Positions 1 to 8,810 of a stretch of 64,000 nucleotides of DNA are shown here, piece after piece (the stretch's first letter is position 1; every line of letters begins with the position of its first letter). This stretch comes from Vibrio halioticoli NBRC 102217 (lineage in GTDB: Bacteria; Pseudomonadota; Gammaproteobacteria; Enterobacterales; Vibrionaceae). A program made the position numbers and the translations under genes. The notes beneath the pieces are model-generated. The model was not told the DNA's origin and did not search any database. It saw nothing but the letters and a program-made list of their open reading frames with translations. The stretch lies in the NCBI RefSeq assembly GCF_000496695.1, contig NZ_BAUJ01000005.1:1-64000 (forward strand). The letters are read 5' to 3'.

Positions 1-289
1 CGCTAAAGCACGCAAAGCAGAGCAAGCCTCGACAAACAACACCGAGTCAGACACTGGCGAACCTGCGCCAAGCGATGACCCGAAAAAAGCCGCTGTGGCC
101 GCTGCCATTGCTCGCGCTAAAGCACGTAAAGCGGAGCAACAAGCAACAGATAACGCAGCATCACAACCCAGTGAACCTGCACCAGAAAACGACCCGAAGA
201 AAGCCGCGGTAGCCGCGGCGATTGCACGGGCAAAAGCAAGAAAAGCGGCTCAACAAGTCGATAGCAGTGACTCTAAGGAGAAAAACTAG
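1..289 (+). CDS. rsxC: Ion-translocating oxidoreductase subunit RsxC/RnfC, C-terminal tail (partial)
   Basis: The frame is open from the window edge (first full codon at base 2) to TAG at 287-289, so only the tail of the protein is present. RsxC is the soluble NADH- and FMN-binding, iron-sulfur subunit of the Rnf/Rsx complex; none of those domains is in view. What is seen is a lysine/alanine-rich repeat tail in which units of about 37 residues recur, each carrying [18 protein letters not shown] and then an acidic, proline-rich linker. Such tails are typical of gammaproteobacterial RsxC. The identity rests mainly on the tail and on rsxD, rsxG and rsxE following at once. The TAG overlaps the rsxD start by one base, so the genes are translationally linked. 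Confidence 0.88.
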   Translation, partial: AKARKAEQASTNNTESDTGEPAPSDDPKKAAVAAAIARAKARKAEQQATDNAASQPSEPAPENDPKKAAVAAAIARAKARKAAQQVDSSDSKEKN

Positions 290-1338
290 TGGCATTTTTT
301 ATCGCCAGTTCACCACACACTCAAAAGCGTCGCTCACTGTCGAATATGATGCTGTTAGTTGCCATTTGTGCCATTCCGGGCATTTTGGCGCAAACCTACT
401 TTTTTGGCTTTGGCACGATAATACAGGTGCTGTTTGCCATTTTGGTGGCATGGTCTTTTGAGTCCGTCATCATGTTATTACGTGGCCGCTCACCTTTTGG
501 CGCTCTGCGTGATAACAGTGCGCTATTAACCGGATTATTGCTTGCGATTGCCATTCCTCCACTCTCGCCTTGGTGGATCACGGTAATCGGTCTATTTTTT
601 GCGATTGTGGTCGCCAAGCACCTATACGGTGGTATTGGGCAAAACCTCTTTAACCCGGCAATGGTCGCTTACGTTGTCTTGCTGATCTCTTTTCCGGTGC
701 AGATGACCAGTTGGTTAACGCCAGCACAAATTTCATCGACTCCGGTAGGGGCAACCGATGCGCTATCCTTAATCTTCAGCGGTTTTAATATTGATGGTAT
801 GTCGCTACAGCAAATACGCACCGGCGTAGATGGCATAACTATGGCCACCCCATTAGATACCGTAAAAACCGGACTTGGCCACGGTCAAACACTGTCTGAA
901 ATCACCAATAGCCCACTGTTTTCTGGGATTGCTGGATTTGGTTGGGAATGGATTAATATCATGTTCCTGATTGGCGGTTTAGTGATGGTGAAGCTGCGCG
1001 TCATTCAGTGGTATATCCCTGCTGGCGTATTGGCTGGTGTATTGGGCATGAGCGTATTGCTATTTATTATTACACCGGGAGCACAAGGCTCTCCCCTATT
1101 TCAGCTGTTCTCTGGAGCAACCATGCTAGGGGCGTTCTTTATTGCCACCGATCCGGTGTCTGCGGCCACCACAGTCAAAGGTCGATTGATTTTTGGCGCG
1201 CTCATCGGCGCACTGGTGGTGATTATCCGCACCTTTGGTGGCTTCCCAGACGGGATTGCGTTTGCCGTGATTATTGCCAATATGTGTGTGCCACTTATTG
1301 ATTACTACACTCAACCAAGAACCTACGGTCACAAGTAA
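289..1338 (+). CDS. rsxD: Ion-translocating oxidoreductase subunit RsxD/RnfD
   Basis: 349-residue integral membrane subunit of the Rnf/Rsx complex, which couples electron flow between NADH and ferredoxin-type carriers to ion movement and in enterics keeps SoxR reduced. It starts with GTG at 289 behind AAGGAG (275-280). Many hydrophobic segments are visible from residue about 20 to the C-terminus. The TMATP motif puts Thr at residue 187, the position of the covalently bound FMN in characterised RnfD. A second conserved stretch, [15 protein letters not shown], lies near the C-terminus. Length matches the family. It sits between rsxC (1-nt overlap) and rsxG (4 nt away) in one operon. Confidence 0.97.
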   Translation: MAFFIASSPHTQKRRSLSNMMLLVAICAIPGILAQTYFFGFGTIIQVLFAILVAWSFESVIMLLRGRSPFGALRDNSALLTGLLLAIAIPPLSPWWITVIGLFFAIVVAKHLYGGIGQNLFNPAMVAYVVLLISFPVQMTSWLTPAQISSTPVGATDALSLIFSGFNIDGMSLQQIRTGVDGITMATPLDTVKTGLGHGQTLSEITNSPLFSGIAGFGWEWINIMFLIGGLVMVKLRVIQWYIPAGVLAGVLGMSVLLFIITPGAQGSPLFQLFSGATMLGAFFIATDPVSAATTVKGRLIFGALIGALVVIIRTFGGFPDGIAFAVIIANMCVPLIDYYTQPRTYGHK

Positions 1339-1342
1339 TATC

Positions 1343-1972
1343 ATGTTTAAAACCATACAGAAAAACGGTTTGATCCTTGCCATGTTCGCTTGCATTACAA
1401 CAGGTGTTGTTTCAATAACGCACCTATTGACCAAGGACACCATACAGGCTCAACAAATTGCGCAGCTACAAGGACAACTCAACCAAGTTATCCCAATGAG
1501 CATGCACGACAATGAGCTATACGCAAATTGTCTACACTTAAATAACCCAGCGTTAGGCACGCAAGAAAGCATGCCTGCGTATGTGGCAACCTTAGACGGT
1601 AAACCAACAGCGGTGGCGATTGAAACCATCGCCCCAGATGGCTACAACGGCGCTATTAAGCTATTAGTGGGTATAGACTTACAAGGTAAAGTGTTGGGTA
1701 CGCGCGTGTTATCGCAAAATGAAACCCCAGGGCTTGGCGACAGAATCGACTTGCGTGTCTCTGATTGGATTTTATCTTTTGCTAATAAAATCATAACTCC
1801 AGATAACCACGACAGCTGGCACGTACGTAAAGATGGCGGCCAATTTGACCAATTTACTGGCGCAACCATCACCCCGCGTGCTGTGGTAAAAGCGGTATAC
1901 AAAACTGGTTTATACTTTTCTCAAAACCAAGAGCAAATCTTAAACCAGTCACCACAATGTGAGGTGAAATAA
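1343..1972 (+). CDS. rsxG: Ion-translocating oxidoreductase subunit RsxG/RnfG
   Basis: 209-residue subunit with one N-terminal membrane anchor (about residues 8-28) and a periplasmic FMN-binding domain. The flavin-attachment motif FTGAT ends at Thr175, exactly the residue that carries covalent FMN in Vibrio RnfG. I chose ATG at 1343 because [10 protein letters not shown] is the family's usual N-terminus. An ATG further upstream in the same frame would overlap rsxD deeply and add residues absent from the family. The stop TAA (1970-1972) overlaps the rsxE ATG by one base, so translation is probably coupled. Confidence 0.96.
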   Translation: MFKTIQKNGLILAMFACITTGVVSITHLLTKDTIQAQQIAQLQGQLNQVIPMSMHDNELYANCLHLNNPALGTQESMPAYVATLDGKPTAVAIETIAPDGYNGAIKLLVGIDLQGKVLGTRVLSQNETPGLGDRIDLRVSDWILSFANKIITPDNHDSWHVRKDGGQFDQFTGATITPRAVVKAVYKTGLYFSQNQEQILNQSPQCEVK

Positions 1973-2664
1973 TGTCAGAGAAAAAACTCCTATTAAAAAA
2001 CGGACTGTGGGACAACAACCCCGCACTCGTGCAACTGCTCGGCTTGTGTCCGTTATTGGCAGTTTCGGCAACGGTGACCAATGCAATGGGACTTGGCATT
2101 GCGACTCTCATGGTACTGGTTAGCTCAAACCTGACCATCTCTTTGATTCGTCACCATGTGCCGCAAGAAATCCGTTTGCCTATTTTCGTTATGATCATTG
2201 CCGCACTCGTCACCTGTGTGCAGCTTCTCATAAATGCATACGCGTATGGACTTTACCTGTCACTGGGCATTTTTATTCCGCTGATTGTGACAAACTGTAT
2301 CATCATCGGGCGCGCAGAAGCATACGCTTCAAAAAATTCACCACTACTGGCTGTGCTAGATGGGTTGTGGATGGGCTTAGGTATGACTGCGGTATTGGTT
2401 GTGCTTGGCGCAATGCGTGAGATATTAGGCAACGGCACCTTATTTGATGGCGCTGATTTACTACTCGGTGATTGGGCAAGCGTATTGCGAATTCAAATTT
2501 ATCATGTCGATAGTAATTTCTTGCTGGCTATGTTGCCGCCGGGTGCCTTTATCGGCGTGGGCTTTTTAATTGCGGCAAAAAACTGGATAGACAGCTATCA
2601 AGCCAAGAAAGCACCTAAGCAAGAGAAAAAAGAAATCCAACGTGCTCGTGTTACTAACAATTAA
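1972..2664 (+). CDS. rsxE: Ion-translocating oxidoreductase subunit RsxE/RnfE
   Basis: 230-residue membrane subunit of the Rnf/Rsx complex (NqrD/RnfE family) with about six hydrophobic segments and a short basic C-terminal tail rich in Lys and Glu. Family signatures are the N-terminal [20 protein letters not shown] and the central [11 protein letters not shown], whose Cys is thought to help bind an intramembrane iron-sulfur centre in this family. It is the last rsx gene here; nth follows 21 nt downstream, the usual gammaproteobacterial order, and may be co-transcribed. Confidence 0.97.
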   Translation: MSEKKLLLKNGLWDNNPALVQLLGLCPLLAVSATVTNAMGLGIATLMVLVSSNLTISLIRHHVPQEIRLPIFVMIIAALVTCVQLLINAYAYGLYLSLGIFIPLIVTNCIIIGRAEAYASKNSPLLAVLDGLWMGLGMTAVLVVLGAMREILGNGTLFDGADLLLGDWASVLRIQIYHVDSNFLLAMLPPGAFIGVGFLIAAKNWIDSYQAKKAPKQEKKEIQRARVTNN

Positions 2665-2685
2665 TCTTATATTTAAACGGACTCA

Positions 2686-3321
2686 ATGAATAAAGATAAG
2701 CGTCGGCTCATATTGGAAAAACTGCGTGAGGAAAACCCTCATCCAGAAACGGAGCTCAACTGGAACTCCCCTTTTGAATTATTAATTGCCGTTTTGCTTT
2801 CAGCGCAAGCAACAGACGTCAGTGTTAACAAGGCCACGGATAAGCTATTTCCCGTGGCCAATACACCGCAAGCACTGTTTGATCTTGGCGTTGATGAACT
2901 CAAGCAATATATAAAAACCATTGGCTTGTTTAACTCGAAAGCAGAAAACACCATTAAAACGTGCAAAATCTTATTAGAAAAGCACAATGGTGAAGTGCCA
3001 GAAAACCGAGAAGCCTTAGAGGCGCTACCCGGCGTCGGACGTAAAACAGCCAATGTTGTACTTAACACCGCCTTTGGCTGGCCGACCATTGCGGTCGATA
3101 CCCATATCTATCGTGTATCAAACCGTACTAAGTTTGCCATGGGTAAAACCGTCGACGATGTAGAGCAAAAACTGCTTAAAGTTGTGCCGAAAGAATTTAA
3201 ACTCGATGTACATCATTGGCTCATTCTGCATGGCCGCTACACTTGCATTGCACGTAAACCGCGCTGCGCGAGCTGTATCATAGAAGATCTTTGTGAATTT
3301 AAAGATAAAGTCATAGATTAG
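2686..3321 (+). CDS. nth: Endonuclease III (bifunctional DNA glycosylase/AP lyase)
   Basis: 211 residues, the same length as the E. coli enzyme. It removes oxidised pyrimidines from DNA and nicks the resulting abasic site. The helix-hairpin-helix LPGVGRKTA carries the catalytic Lys120, and VDTHI carries Asp138; both fall at the E. coli positions. The C-terminal [4Fe-4S] ligands are Cys187, Cys194, Cys197 and Cys203 (C-x6-C-x2-C-x5-C). It starts with ATG at 2686, just after rsxE. Nothing unusual is seen. Confidence 0.98.
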   Translation: MNKDKRRLILEKLREENPHPETELNWNSPFELLIAVLLSAQATDVSVNKATDKLFPVANTPQALFDLGVDELKQYIKTIGLFNSKAENTIKTCKILLEKHNGEVPENREALEALPGVGRKTANVVLNTAFGWPTIAVDTHIYRVSNRTKFAMGKTVDDVEQKLLKVVPKEFKLDVHHWLILHGRYTCIARKPRCASCIIEDLCEFKDKVID

Positions 3322-3359
3322 CGCCATTATCCTCAACCAAAAATAATCAAGGAAACAGC

Positions 3360-3776
3360 ATGTCTCAAGGTCGCGTATTACACACCATGCTTCGCGTGGG
3401 TGATTTAGACAAATCTATCGAATTCTATACCAAGGTTATGGGTATGGAATTGCTACGTAAAAACGAAAACAAAGAGTATGAATACACTCTTGCCTTTGTT
3501 GGCTTTGGTGATGAGTCTCAAGGTGCCGTGATTGAATTGACTTACAACTGGGGCACAACTCAATACGACCTAGGTGATGCCTTCGGTCACGTTGCGATCG
3601 GTTACGAAGATATTTACGCCACATGTGATGCTATTAAAGCAGCAGGCGGCAATGTCACTCGTGAACCCGGCCCGGTAAAAGGTGGCTCAACACATATCGC
3701 ATTTGTGACTGACCCAGACGGCTACAAAATTGAACTTATCCAACGTGATAACGCATCTGCAGGTCTAAACGGATAA
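3360..3776 (+). CDS. gloA: Lactoylglutathione lyase (glyoxalase I)
   Basis: 138 residues. It isomerises the hemithioacetal of methylglyoxal and glutathione to S-lactoylglutathione, the first step of methylglyoxal detoxification in the cytoplasm. The four metal ligands of the Ni-type enzyme are present: His8, Glu59, His77 and Glu125, matching E. coli His5/Glu56/His74/Glu122 with a constant offset of three. AAGGAA (3350-3355) precedes the ATG. It is followed by a strong terminator at 3810-3840, so the rsx-nth-gloA block ends here. Confidence 0.97.
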   Translation: MSQGRVLHTMLRVGDLDKSIEFYTKVMGMELLRKNENKEYEYTLAFVGFGDESQGAVIELTYNWGTTQYDLGDAFGHVAIGYEDIYATCDAIKAAGGNVTREPGPVKGGSTHIAFVTDPDGYKIELIQRDNASAGLNG

Positions 3777-3809
3777 TTCTGTTTAAACGCAAAATATGCC
3801 ATATTTAAG

Positions 3810-3840
3810 GCGATAGTTAGCTGATAACTATCGCTTTTTT
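3810..3840 (+). terminator. Rho-independent terminator after gloA
   Basis: A perfect 10-bp stem (3810-3819 with 3825-3834), a five-base loop and then six T residues. Confidence 0.9.
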
Positions 3841-4054
3841 GTGTCTATTTAATAGTGCCAACCTTAGTATTCATAGACATTTTCTCAGCCCAATAATGCG
3901 CGTTCCGCACACCCATTTTATGCAAGTGTGGATTAATTGCGCAGCACTATTTAAGAGTATTCTCACCTTTCCCATTAGCTAAATACATGTTTAGGTTTAG
4001 AAAAAGTTATGAATCTGCAATAATGCTCACCCTTATTTATATGTTTTGTTTGTT

Positions 4055-4699
4055 ATGACTGTAGAAAATGAAGCTTTGACGCTAAAAAAACGATTCAGAG
4101 GGTATTTCCCTGTTGTTATTGATGTAGAAACAGCTGGGTTTAATTCCAAAACTGACGCACTGCTGGAAATTTGCGCAGTGACTCTAGCTATGGATGAAAA
4201 TGGAGATCTGCATCCTGCAAGTACCATTCATTTTCAGGTTGAACCTTTTGAAGGCGCTAATTTAGAAAAAGAAGCTCTTGATTTTATAGGCATGCCTGAC
4301 CCTTTTAGCCCATTACGTGGAGCTATTCCGGAGTCAGAAGCACTCAAAGAAATTTATAAGTTAGTTCGTAAAGAACAAAAACAAGCAGAATGCAGCCGCG
4401 CCATTATTGTTGCCCACAACGCCGCCTTTGATCATGGCTTTGTCTCTGAAGCGAGTGAACGCTCTAAGCTAAAACGCGTACCTTTTCACCCGTTTGCGAC
4501 ATTTGATACTGCCACCTTAAGTGGTCTGGCTTTTGGGCAAACGGTATTGGCAAAAGCGTGCAAAGCTGCACAAATAGAGTTCGATAATAAAGAAGCTCAT
4601 TCAGCACTTTACGATACGCAAAAAACCGCTGAACTGTTTTGTAAAATTGTTAATAAGTGGAAAGCCCTTGGCGGCTGGCCGTTGATGGACCAAGATTAA
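4055..4699 (+). CDS. rnt: Ribonuclease T
   Basis: 214-residue DEDD-superfamily 3'-5' exoribonuclease that trims 3' ends of tRNA and other stable RNAs. Exo I is VIDVETAGF (Asp and Glu), the central region has [11 protein letters not shown], and Exo III is HSALYD. The N-terminal [19 protein letters not shown] is the usual Vibrio beginning, so ATG at 4055 is preferred over ATG at 4046, which would add three residues; neither has a strong ribosome site. It stands alone between the gloA terminator and the antiporter-family gene 45 bp downstream. Confidence 0.95.
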   Translation: MTVENEALTLKKRFRGYFPVVIDVETAGFNSKTDALLEICAVTLAMDENGDLHPASTIHFQVEPFEGANLEKEALDFIGMPDPFSPLRGAIPESEALKEIYKLVRKEQKQAECSRAIIVAHNAAFDHGFVSEASERSKLKRVPFHPFATFDTATLSGLAFGQTVLAKACKAAQIEFDNKEAHSALYDTQKTAELFCKIVNKWKALGGWPLMDQD

Positions 4700-4744
4700 T
4701 ACCAACCCTAATTGTTGGTATAAACACACAATCAGAGAAGATTA

Positions 4745-6070
4745 ATGAATCCCATAATTATATCCGTTTGCATCATGCTATTGCTGGCATTGATGCGCGT
4801 TAACGTTGTCGTTGCGTTAACATTTAGTGCCATCGTCGGTGGACTTACCGCAGGTATGAGCATCACTGATACTATTTCTGCTTTCGAAGGTGGATTAGGT
4901 GGCGGTGCAACCATTGCATTAAGTTACGCCATGTTAGGCACCTTTGCTGTGGCCATTTCTAAATCAGGTATTACTGATTTGCTAGCTCAAAGCGCGATAA
5001 AACGCATCAATGGTCAAAAAAATGACTCAGCGTCTACCGCTTTAAAATATGGCGTTTTGGCAATTTTGGTACTTATTACCATGTCATCGCAAAACGTTAT
5101 TCCTGTACACATAGCATTTATCCCCATTCTGATCCCACCTTTGCTTGCTGTGTTTGCCAAACTAAAACTAGACCGCCGCATGATTGCCTGTGTTCTAACC
5201 TTTGGTCTTGTTACGCCATATATGGTCCTGCCAATTGGTTTTGGTGGCATATTCCTTAATAACATCTTGCTCAAGAACCTAAGAGACAACGGTCTAACAA
5301 ATATTACCGCTTCTGATGTTCCTATGGCGATGCTATTCCCTGCCTTAGGTATGGTCACTGGTTTATTGATTGCTATTTTCATCAGCTATCGCAAGCCAAG
5401 AACCTACCAAGAAACAGAAATCACTCATGTAGACACTGAGCCAAACCACATTAAAAAAAAACACATTCTTGTTGCTGTGCTAGGTATTGTGGCGGCACTT
5501 TCTGTACAGCTGTACACAGGCTCTATGATTATCGGTGCACTAGCCGGTTTCATGGTGTTCACCTTTGGTGGCGTTATCGCATGGAAAGAGACTCACGACG
5601 TATTTACCCGTGGCGTACACATGATGGCGATGATTGGCTTTATTATGATTGCCGCAGCGGGCTTTGCCGCGGTAATGAAAGCCACAGGCGGTGTTGAAAC
5701 GCTAGTGCAGTCACTTTCGATCTCTATTGGTGACAACAAACCACTGGCTGCTTTGTTGATGCTAATCGTCGGTCTTTTGGTCACGATGGGGATTGGTTCT
5801 TCGTTCTCCACTATCCCAATTATTGCGACTATCTACGTTCCGCTAGCGCTGGCTTTTGGTTTCTCACCAATGGCAGTGGTGGCCCTAGTCGGTACGGCTG
5901 CAGCGTTAGGTGATGCAGGCTCTCCTGCTTCGGACTCAACCTTGGGCCCAACCTCAGGTCTGAATGCTGATGGTCAACACGAGCATATTTGGCAAACCGT
6001 TGTGCCTACCTTTATTCACTACAACATTCCTTTGATCATCTTCGGCTGGATTGCCGCTATGGTTCTTTAG
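4745..6070 (+). CDS. Na+/H+ antiporter family (NhaC-type) membrane protein
   Basis: 441 residues with about eleven or twelve hydrophobic segments. The C-terminal block with [20 protein letters not shown] and the earlier [14 protein letters not shown] belong to the NhaC-like superfamily that includes Bacillus YuiF. Family members are annotated as Na+/H+ antiporters, but some move amino acids such as histidine, so the substrate is not settled. A charged cytoplasmic loop lies near residues 215-240. It starts at ATG 4745 after AGAGAAG and ends at a terminator shared with grxD. It has followed rnt in other Vibrio genomes to my recollection. Confidence 0.85.
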   Translation: MNPIIISVCIMLLLALMRVNVVVALTFSAIVGGLTAGMSITDTISAFEGGLGGGATIALSYAMLGTFAVAISKSGITDLLAQSAIKRINGQKNDSASTALKYGVLAILVLITMSSQNVIPVHIAFIPILIPPLLAVFAKLKLDRRMIACVLTFGLVTPYMVLPIGFGGIFLNNILLKNLRDNGLTNITASDVPMAMLFPALGMVTGLLIAIFISYRKPRTYQETEITHVDTEPNHIKKKHILVAVLGIVAALSVQLYTGSMIIGALAGFMVFTFGGVIAWKETHDVFTRGVHMMAMIGFIMIAAAGFAAVMKATGGVETLVQSLSISIGDNKPLAALLMLIVGLLVTMGIGSSFSTIPIIATIYVPLALAFGFSPMAVVALVGTAAALGDAGSPASDSTLGPTSGLNADGQHEHIWQTVVPTFIHYNIPLIIFGWIAAMVL

Positions 6071-6133
6071 GGGATATGGTTCTTTAGGGGAATGATTTAG
6101 AAAAGTGACTACATTTGTAGCTGACTGATAAAC

Positions 6134-6161
6134 AAAAGGCTTCCAAACGGAAGCCTTTTTT
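6134..6161. terminator. Terminator between the antiporter-family gene and grxD
   Basis: AAAAGGCTTCC pairs with GGAAGCCTTTT around a short loop. A-rich and T-rich arms suit termination from both converging genes. Confidence 0.85.
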
Positions 6162-6195
6162 AGTTATTGACCTAAAAAATAGGTTACAAAAACAC

Positions 6196-6525
6196 TTATT
6201 CGCCAGCAGCGCGTTCAGCCGCTTCTTTAACTAGCGGTTGTAGTTCGCCTTTTTGGAACATCTCGATAATGATGTCACAGCCACCAACAAGCTCGCCTTC
6301 AACCCAAAGTTGAGGGAATGTAGGCCATTGCGCGTAAGCTGGAAGCTCTGCGCGGATATCTGGGTTTTGCAGAATATCAACGTAAGCAAACTTCTCACCA
6401 CACGCCATCAAAGCTTGAGACGCTTGTGAAGAAAACCCACAGCTTGGAAGCTTAGGTGAACCCTTCATGTATAGAAGAATAGTGTTTTGTTCGATTTGCT
6501 GTTTAATTTTGTCTAGGGTTTCCAT
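6196..6525 (-). CDS. grxD: Monothiol glutaredoxin GrxD (Grx4)
   Basis: 109 residues. Monothiol glutaredoxins of this class carry [2Fe-2S] clusters with glutathione and, with BolA-type partners, serve iron-sulfur trafficking. The CGFS active site is at residues 29-32; the motif PTFPQLWV (cis-Pro) and the GGCDI glutathione-binding loop are also visible. ATG at 6523-6525 is preceded on the minus strand by AGAGGTC. It is read convergently to the antiporter-family gene and divergently from sodB. Confidence 0.97.
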   Translation of the reverse strand: METLDKIKQQIEQNTILLYMKGSPKLPSCGFSSQASQALMACGEKFAYVDILQNPDIRAELPAYAQWPTFPQLWVEGELVGGCDIIIEMFQKGELQPLVKEAAERAAGE

Positions 6526-7013
6526 TAAGGACCTCTGAGTCGGTGTGCTCTTGATAATATCTCGCCATTTTACCTTACTAGTTTAGAATAAAAACCATAA
6601 ACTAAATAAGGTTATTGTTACGTATTTGAACAAATCTTGTTGCAGTGCCCACATAGTATACCAATTGATGCAGAAACAAAATTACTGTTAATGCGATTTT
6701 CATAACAGGGCATATTCCTCTGCAAGCCCCATAATTAAAGGCCTGAGACAATATTCTTTAAAAGAATTCTCCCGATTTACTCACCAGTAAATGTTATAAT
6801 TTTGCAACCTAACCTTTTATTAGCACCAAAAATTGATAGAATGCCAACGAATTATACCAATGACTGTTGATTGCTACGATTGGTATTAGTACAGTGGTTC
6901 GTGTTCAAAACGACGCTGTAGCATGTACTTAATGAGCCTTTTTCTTATTAAATACATATTCTTACTACATGGGAAGCTTAGGGCTTAGCCCAAATAAATG
7001 GAGAACCGAGCAA
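6526..7013. other. grxD-sodB intergenic region with two inverted repeats
   Basis: 488 bp without a credible gene, AT-rich, holding the divergent promoters. Two symmetrical features are visible: a 7-1-7 palindrome ATTCTTT-A-AAAGAAT at 6753-6767, and ATACCAAT (6854-6861) facing ATTGGTAT (6879-6886), which resembles the start of the dispersed repeat at 8671 and 62317. No clear Fur box was recognised although sodB is often iron-responsive. Confidence 0.5.
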
Positions 7014-7598
7014 ATGGCATTTGAATTACCAGCTCTTCCTTATGCAAAAGATGCACTAGAACCACATATCTCAGCTGAAACTCTAGATTTTCACCACGGC
7101 AAGCACCACAACACTTACGTTGTAAAGCTAAACGGCCTAATTCCAGGCACTGAGTTTGAAGGCAAAACACTAGAAGAAATCGTTAAAACTTCTACTGGTG
7201 GCGTATTCAACAACGCGGCTCAAATTTGGAACCACACTTTCTACTGGCATTGTCTAGCACCTAAAGCAGGTGGCGAACCAACAGGTGCGGTAGCGGATGC
7301 TATCAACGCTGCATTTGGTTCTTTTGAAGAGTTCAAAGCTAAATTCACTGATTCTGCAATCAACAATTTCGGTTCTTCTTGGACTTGGCTTGTTAAAAAT
7401 GCAGACGGTTCACTAGCAATCGTAAACACTTCAAACGCAGCAACTCCTCTAACAGAAGCTGGCGTAACTCCGCTTCTTACTGTTGATCTGTGGGAACACG
7501 CTTACTACATCGATTACCGTAACGTTCGTCCAGAATACATGAATGGCTTCTGGGCTCTTGTTAACTGGGACTTCGTTGCAGAAAACTTAGCTAAATAA
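7014..7598 (+). CDS. sodB: Superoxide dismutase [Fe]
   Basis: 194-residue cytoplasmic enzyme that dismutates superoxide. Metal ligands are His27, His74, Asp158 and His162, and Gln70 is in the position that marks iron-type enzymes. I chose ATG at 7014 ([15 protein letters not shown], the canonical N-terminus) with GGAGAACCGAG upstream (7000-7010). An in-frame ATG at 6969 would add fifteen unrelated residues. Codon use is very regular, as expected for a highly expressed gene. A terminator follows at 7616. Confidence 0.98.
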   Translation: MAFELPALPYAKDALEPHISAETLDFHHGKHHNTYVVKLNGLIPGTEFEGKTLEEIVKTSTGGVFNNAAQIWNHTFYWHCLAPKAGGEPTGAVADAINAAFGSFEEFKAKFTDSAINNFGSSWTWLVKNADGSLAIVNTSNAATPLTEAGVTPLLTVDLWEHAYYIDYRNVRPEYMNGFWALVNWDFVAENLAK

Positions 7599-7615
7599 TA
7601 AGCTAAAAATGCGAT

Positions 7616-7647
7616 AAATAGGCTGCCAATTTGGTGGCCTATTTTTT
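7616..7647 (+). terminator. Terminator after sodB
   Basis: AAATAGGC (7616-7623) pairs with GCCTATTT (7637-7644), with a smaller inner stem, followed by a run of T. Confidence 0.85.
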
Positions 7648-7980
7648 TGCTCAATATCATCACTTCATTTCTCTAGCGCCAGCTCATAACATCCCACCAA
7701 TCATGATTAAGCTGACGAAAACCACGAAATTCATCACACTATCTCAGCACAATATGTGACCTACCCCTTAACTCAAGCTGTTGCATATCACAATTGTAAC
7801 AAATGACTCAACCTGTTTACTTTTTAAACACTATATTGATTGATAGCTTATTAGTTAAGCGTACCCTAAATACCAAGCTAAACAGTTATACCATTGCAGT
7901 GATTAAGTGATCTGTTAGTTACTACGATTGATGTGCTAAACAGGGTAAGTGGCAATTTAAAAATTGGGGGAGGTAAATAT
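7648..7980. other. Intergenic region upstream of the SDR-like gene
   Basis: 333 bp, AT-rich. Apart from the ribosome-binding site of the next gene (GGGGGAGG at about 7966-7973) I see no gene, RNA or repeat in it. Confidence 0.4.
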
Positions 7981-8658
7981 ATGGTTATACATAACTCAGT
8001 AGTGCTGATCACCTCAGCAGGAACCATATTGGGTAAAACACTTGCCCTACACTTTGCCTCCTTAGGTGCCAGAGTGGTCATTACTGATAAAAGCGCTGCA
8101 CAGTTAAAGGAAACCTATCGAGATTGTCTCGCTGCGGGTTACAACGTATGTACTTACACTCTGCCCGATGACACCCAAGAGCATGTTGACGCCATGTTTT
8201 ACTACATAGAGAAGTTTTACAATCAAGGTGTGGATGTGTTGATCAATCACTGGGAAAACCGCCCGCTGCCAACTTTAGTCAGTACCTCTCCTGCAGAAGA
8301 GTTCAGTGCAAAATTTTCCAACATAGTTCAATCACTGTTCAGTTGTGGGCACGCTTGTGCTGAACAAATGCGTAAAAATGACAATCGTGGCGTCATTATA
8401 AACATCCTAACTAATGAAAATGCGCACGTTATACTCGGCACAGAAAGCATCTGCTCCATGGTCAGTGGCTTGACTAAGAGCTGGGCAAAGGAACTTCATC
8501 CTTTTGATATCCGTGTCGGCGGTATTTTACCCAGCGTGCACCATTTGGCCACGGATGATCATCAACATAGCTTTGCCACTATCCGAGAAGATTTAATTAG
8601 AAACACCGAATACATAGTGTCAAACGATTCATTTAATGGGCGGGTGATGTCTTGGTAG
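7981..8658 (+). CDS. Short-chain dehydrogenase/reductase-like protein lacking the catalytic Tyr-Lys
   Basis: 225 residues with the Rossmann layout of the SDR family: a modified glycine-rich turn TSAGTILG near residues 10-17, then beta-strand VVITD, and GLTKSWAKEL about 160 residues in. The start is ATG at 7981 because GGGGGAGG lies just upstream; an earlier ATG (7933) would place that site inside the gene. When GLTKS is aligned with ordinary SDRs, the catalytic Tyr and Lys of YxxxK fall on Thr and Cys, and the NNAG motif reads NHWEN. Cofactor binding may remain, but ordinary reductase chemistry is unlikely. The gene is read toward adhE; its role is unknown. Confidence 0.7.
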   Translation: MVIHNSVVLITSAGTILGKTLALHFASLGARVVITDKSAAQLKETYRDCLAAGYNVCTYTLPDDTQEHVDAMFYYIEKFYNQGVDVLINHWENRPLPTLVSTSPAEEFSAKFSNIVQSLFSCGHACAEQMRKNDNRGVIINILTNENAHVILGTESICSMVSGLTKSWAKELHPFDIRVGGILPSVHHLATDDHQHSFATIREDLIRNTEYIVSNDSFNGRVMSW

Positions 8659-8670
8659 TGTTGTAGTCTT

Positions 8671-8704
8671 ATGCCAATCACACTAAGTCAGTGATCAGAA
8701 ATAG
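8671..8704 (+). repeat. Dispersed 34-bp intergenic repeat, copy 1
   Basis: Begins ATGCCAATCACACTAA and ends TGATCAGAAATAG. It matches the copy at 62317-62350 at all but about six positions. Confidence 0.75.
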
Positions 8705-8730
8705 CACAGGAAAAAAGTCGCAATAAACAA

Positions 8731-8762
8731 AAAACCCCAGAGCACAACGGCACTGGGGTTTT
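8731..8762. terminator. Terminator between the SDR-like gene and adhE
   Basis: AAAACCCCAG (8731-8740) pairs with CTGGGGTTTT (8753-8762). The symmetrical A/T arms allow use from both sides. Confidence 0.85.
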
Positions 8763-8810
8763 ATTATTTACGGTGGGCTTATTATCTAAGCCCACTTTTC
8801 AAGAGTCGAA

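Noticed and set aside
1274-1342. Upstream in-frame start for rsxG
   Set aside because: It would overlap rsxD by more than 60 bp and add residues not found in the family; ATG 1343 gives Thr175 at the expected place.
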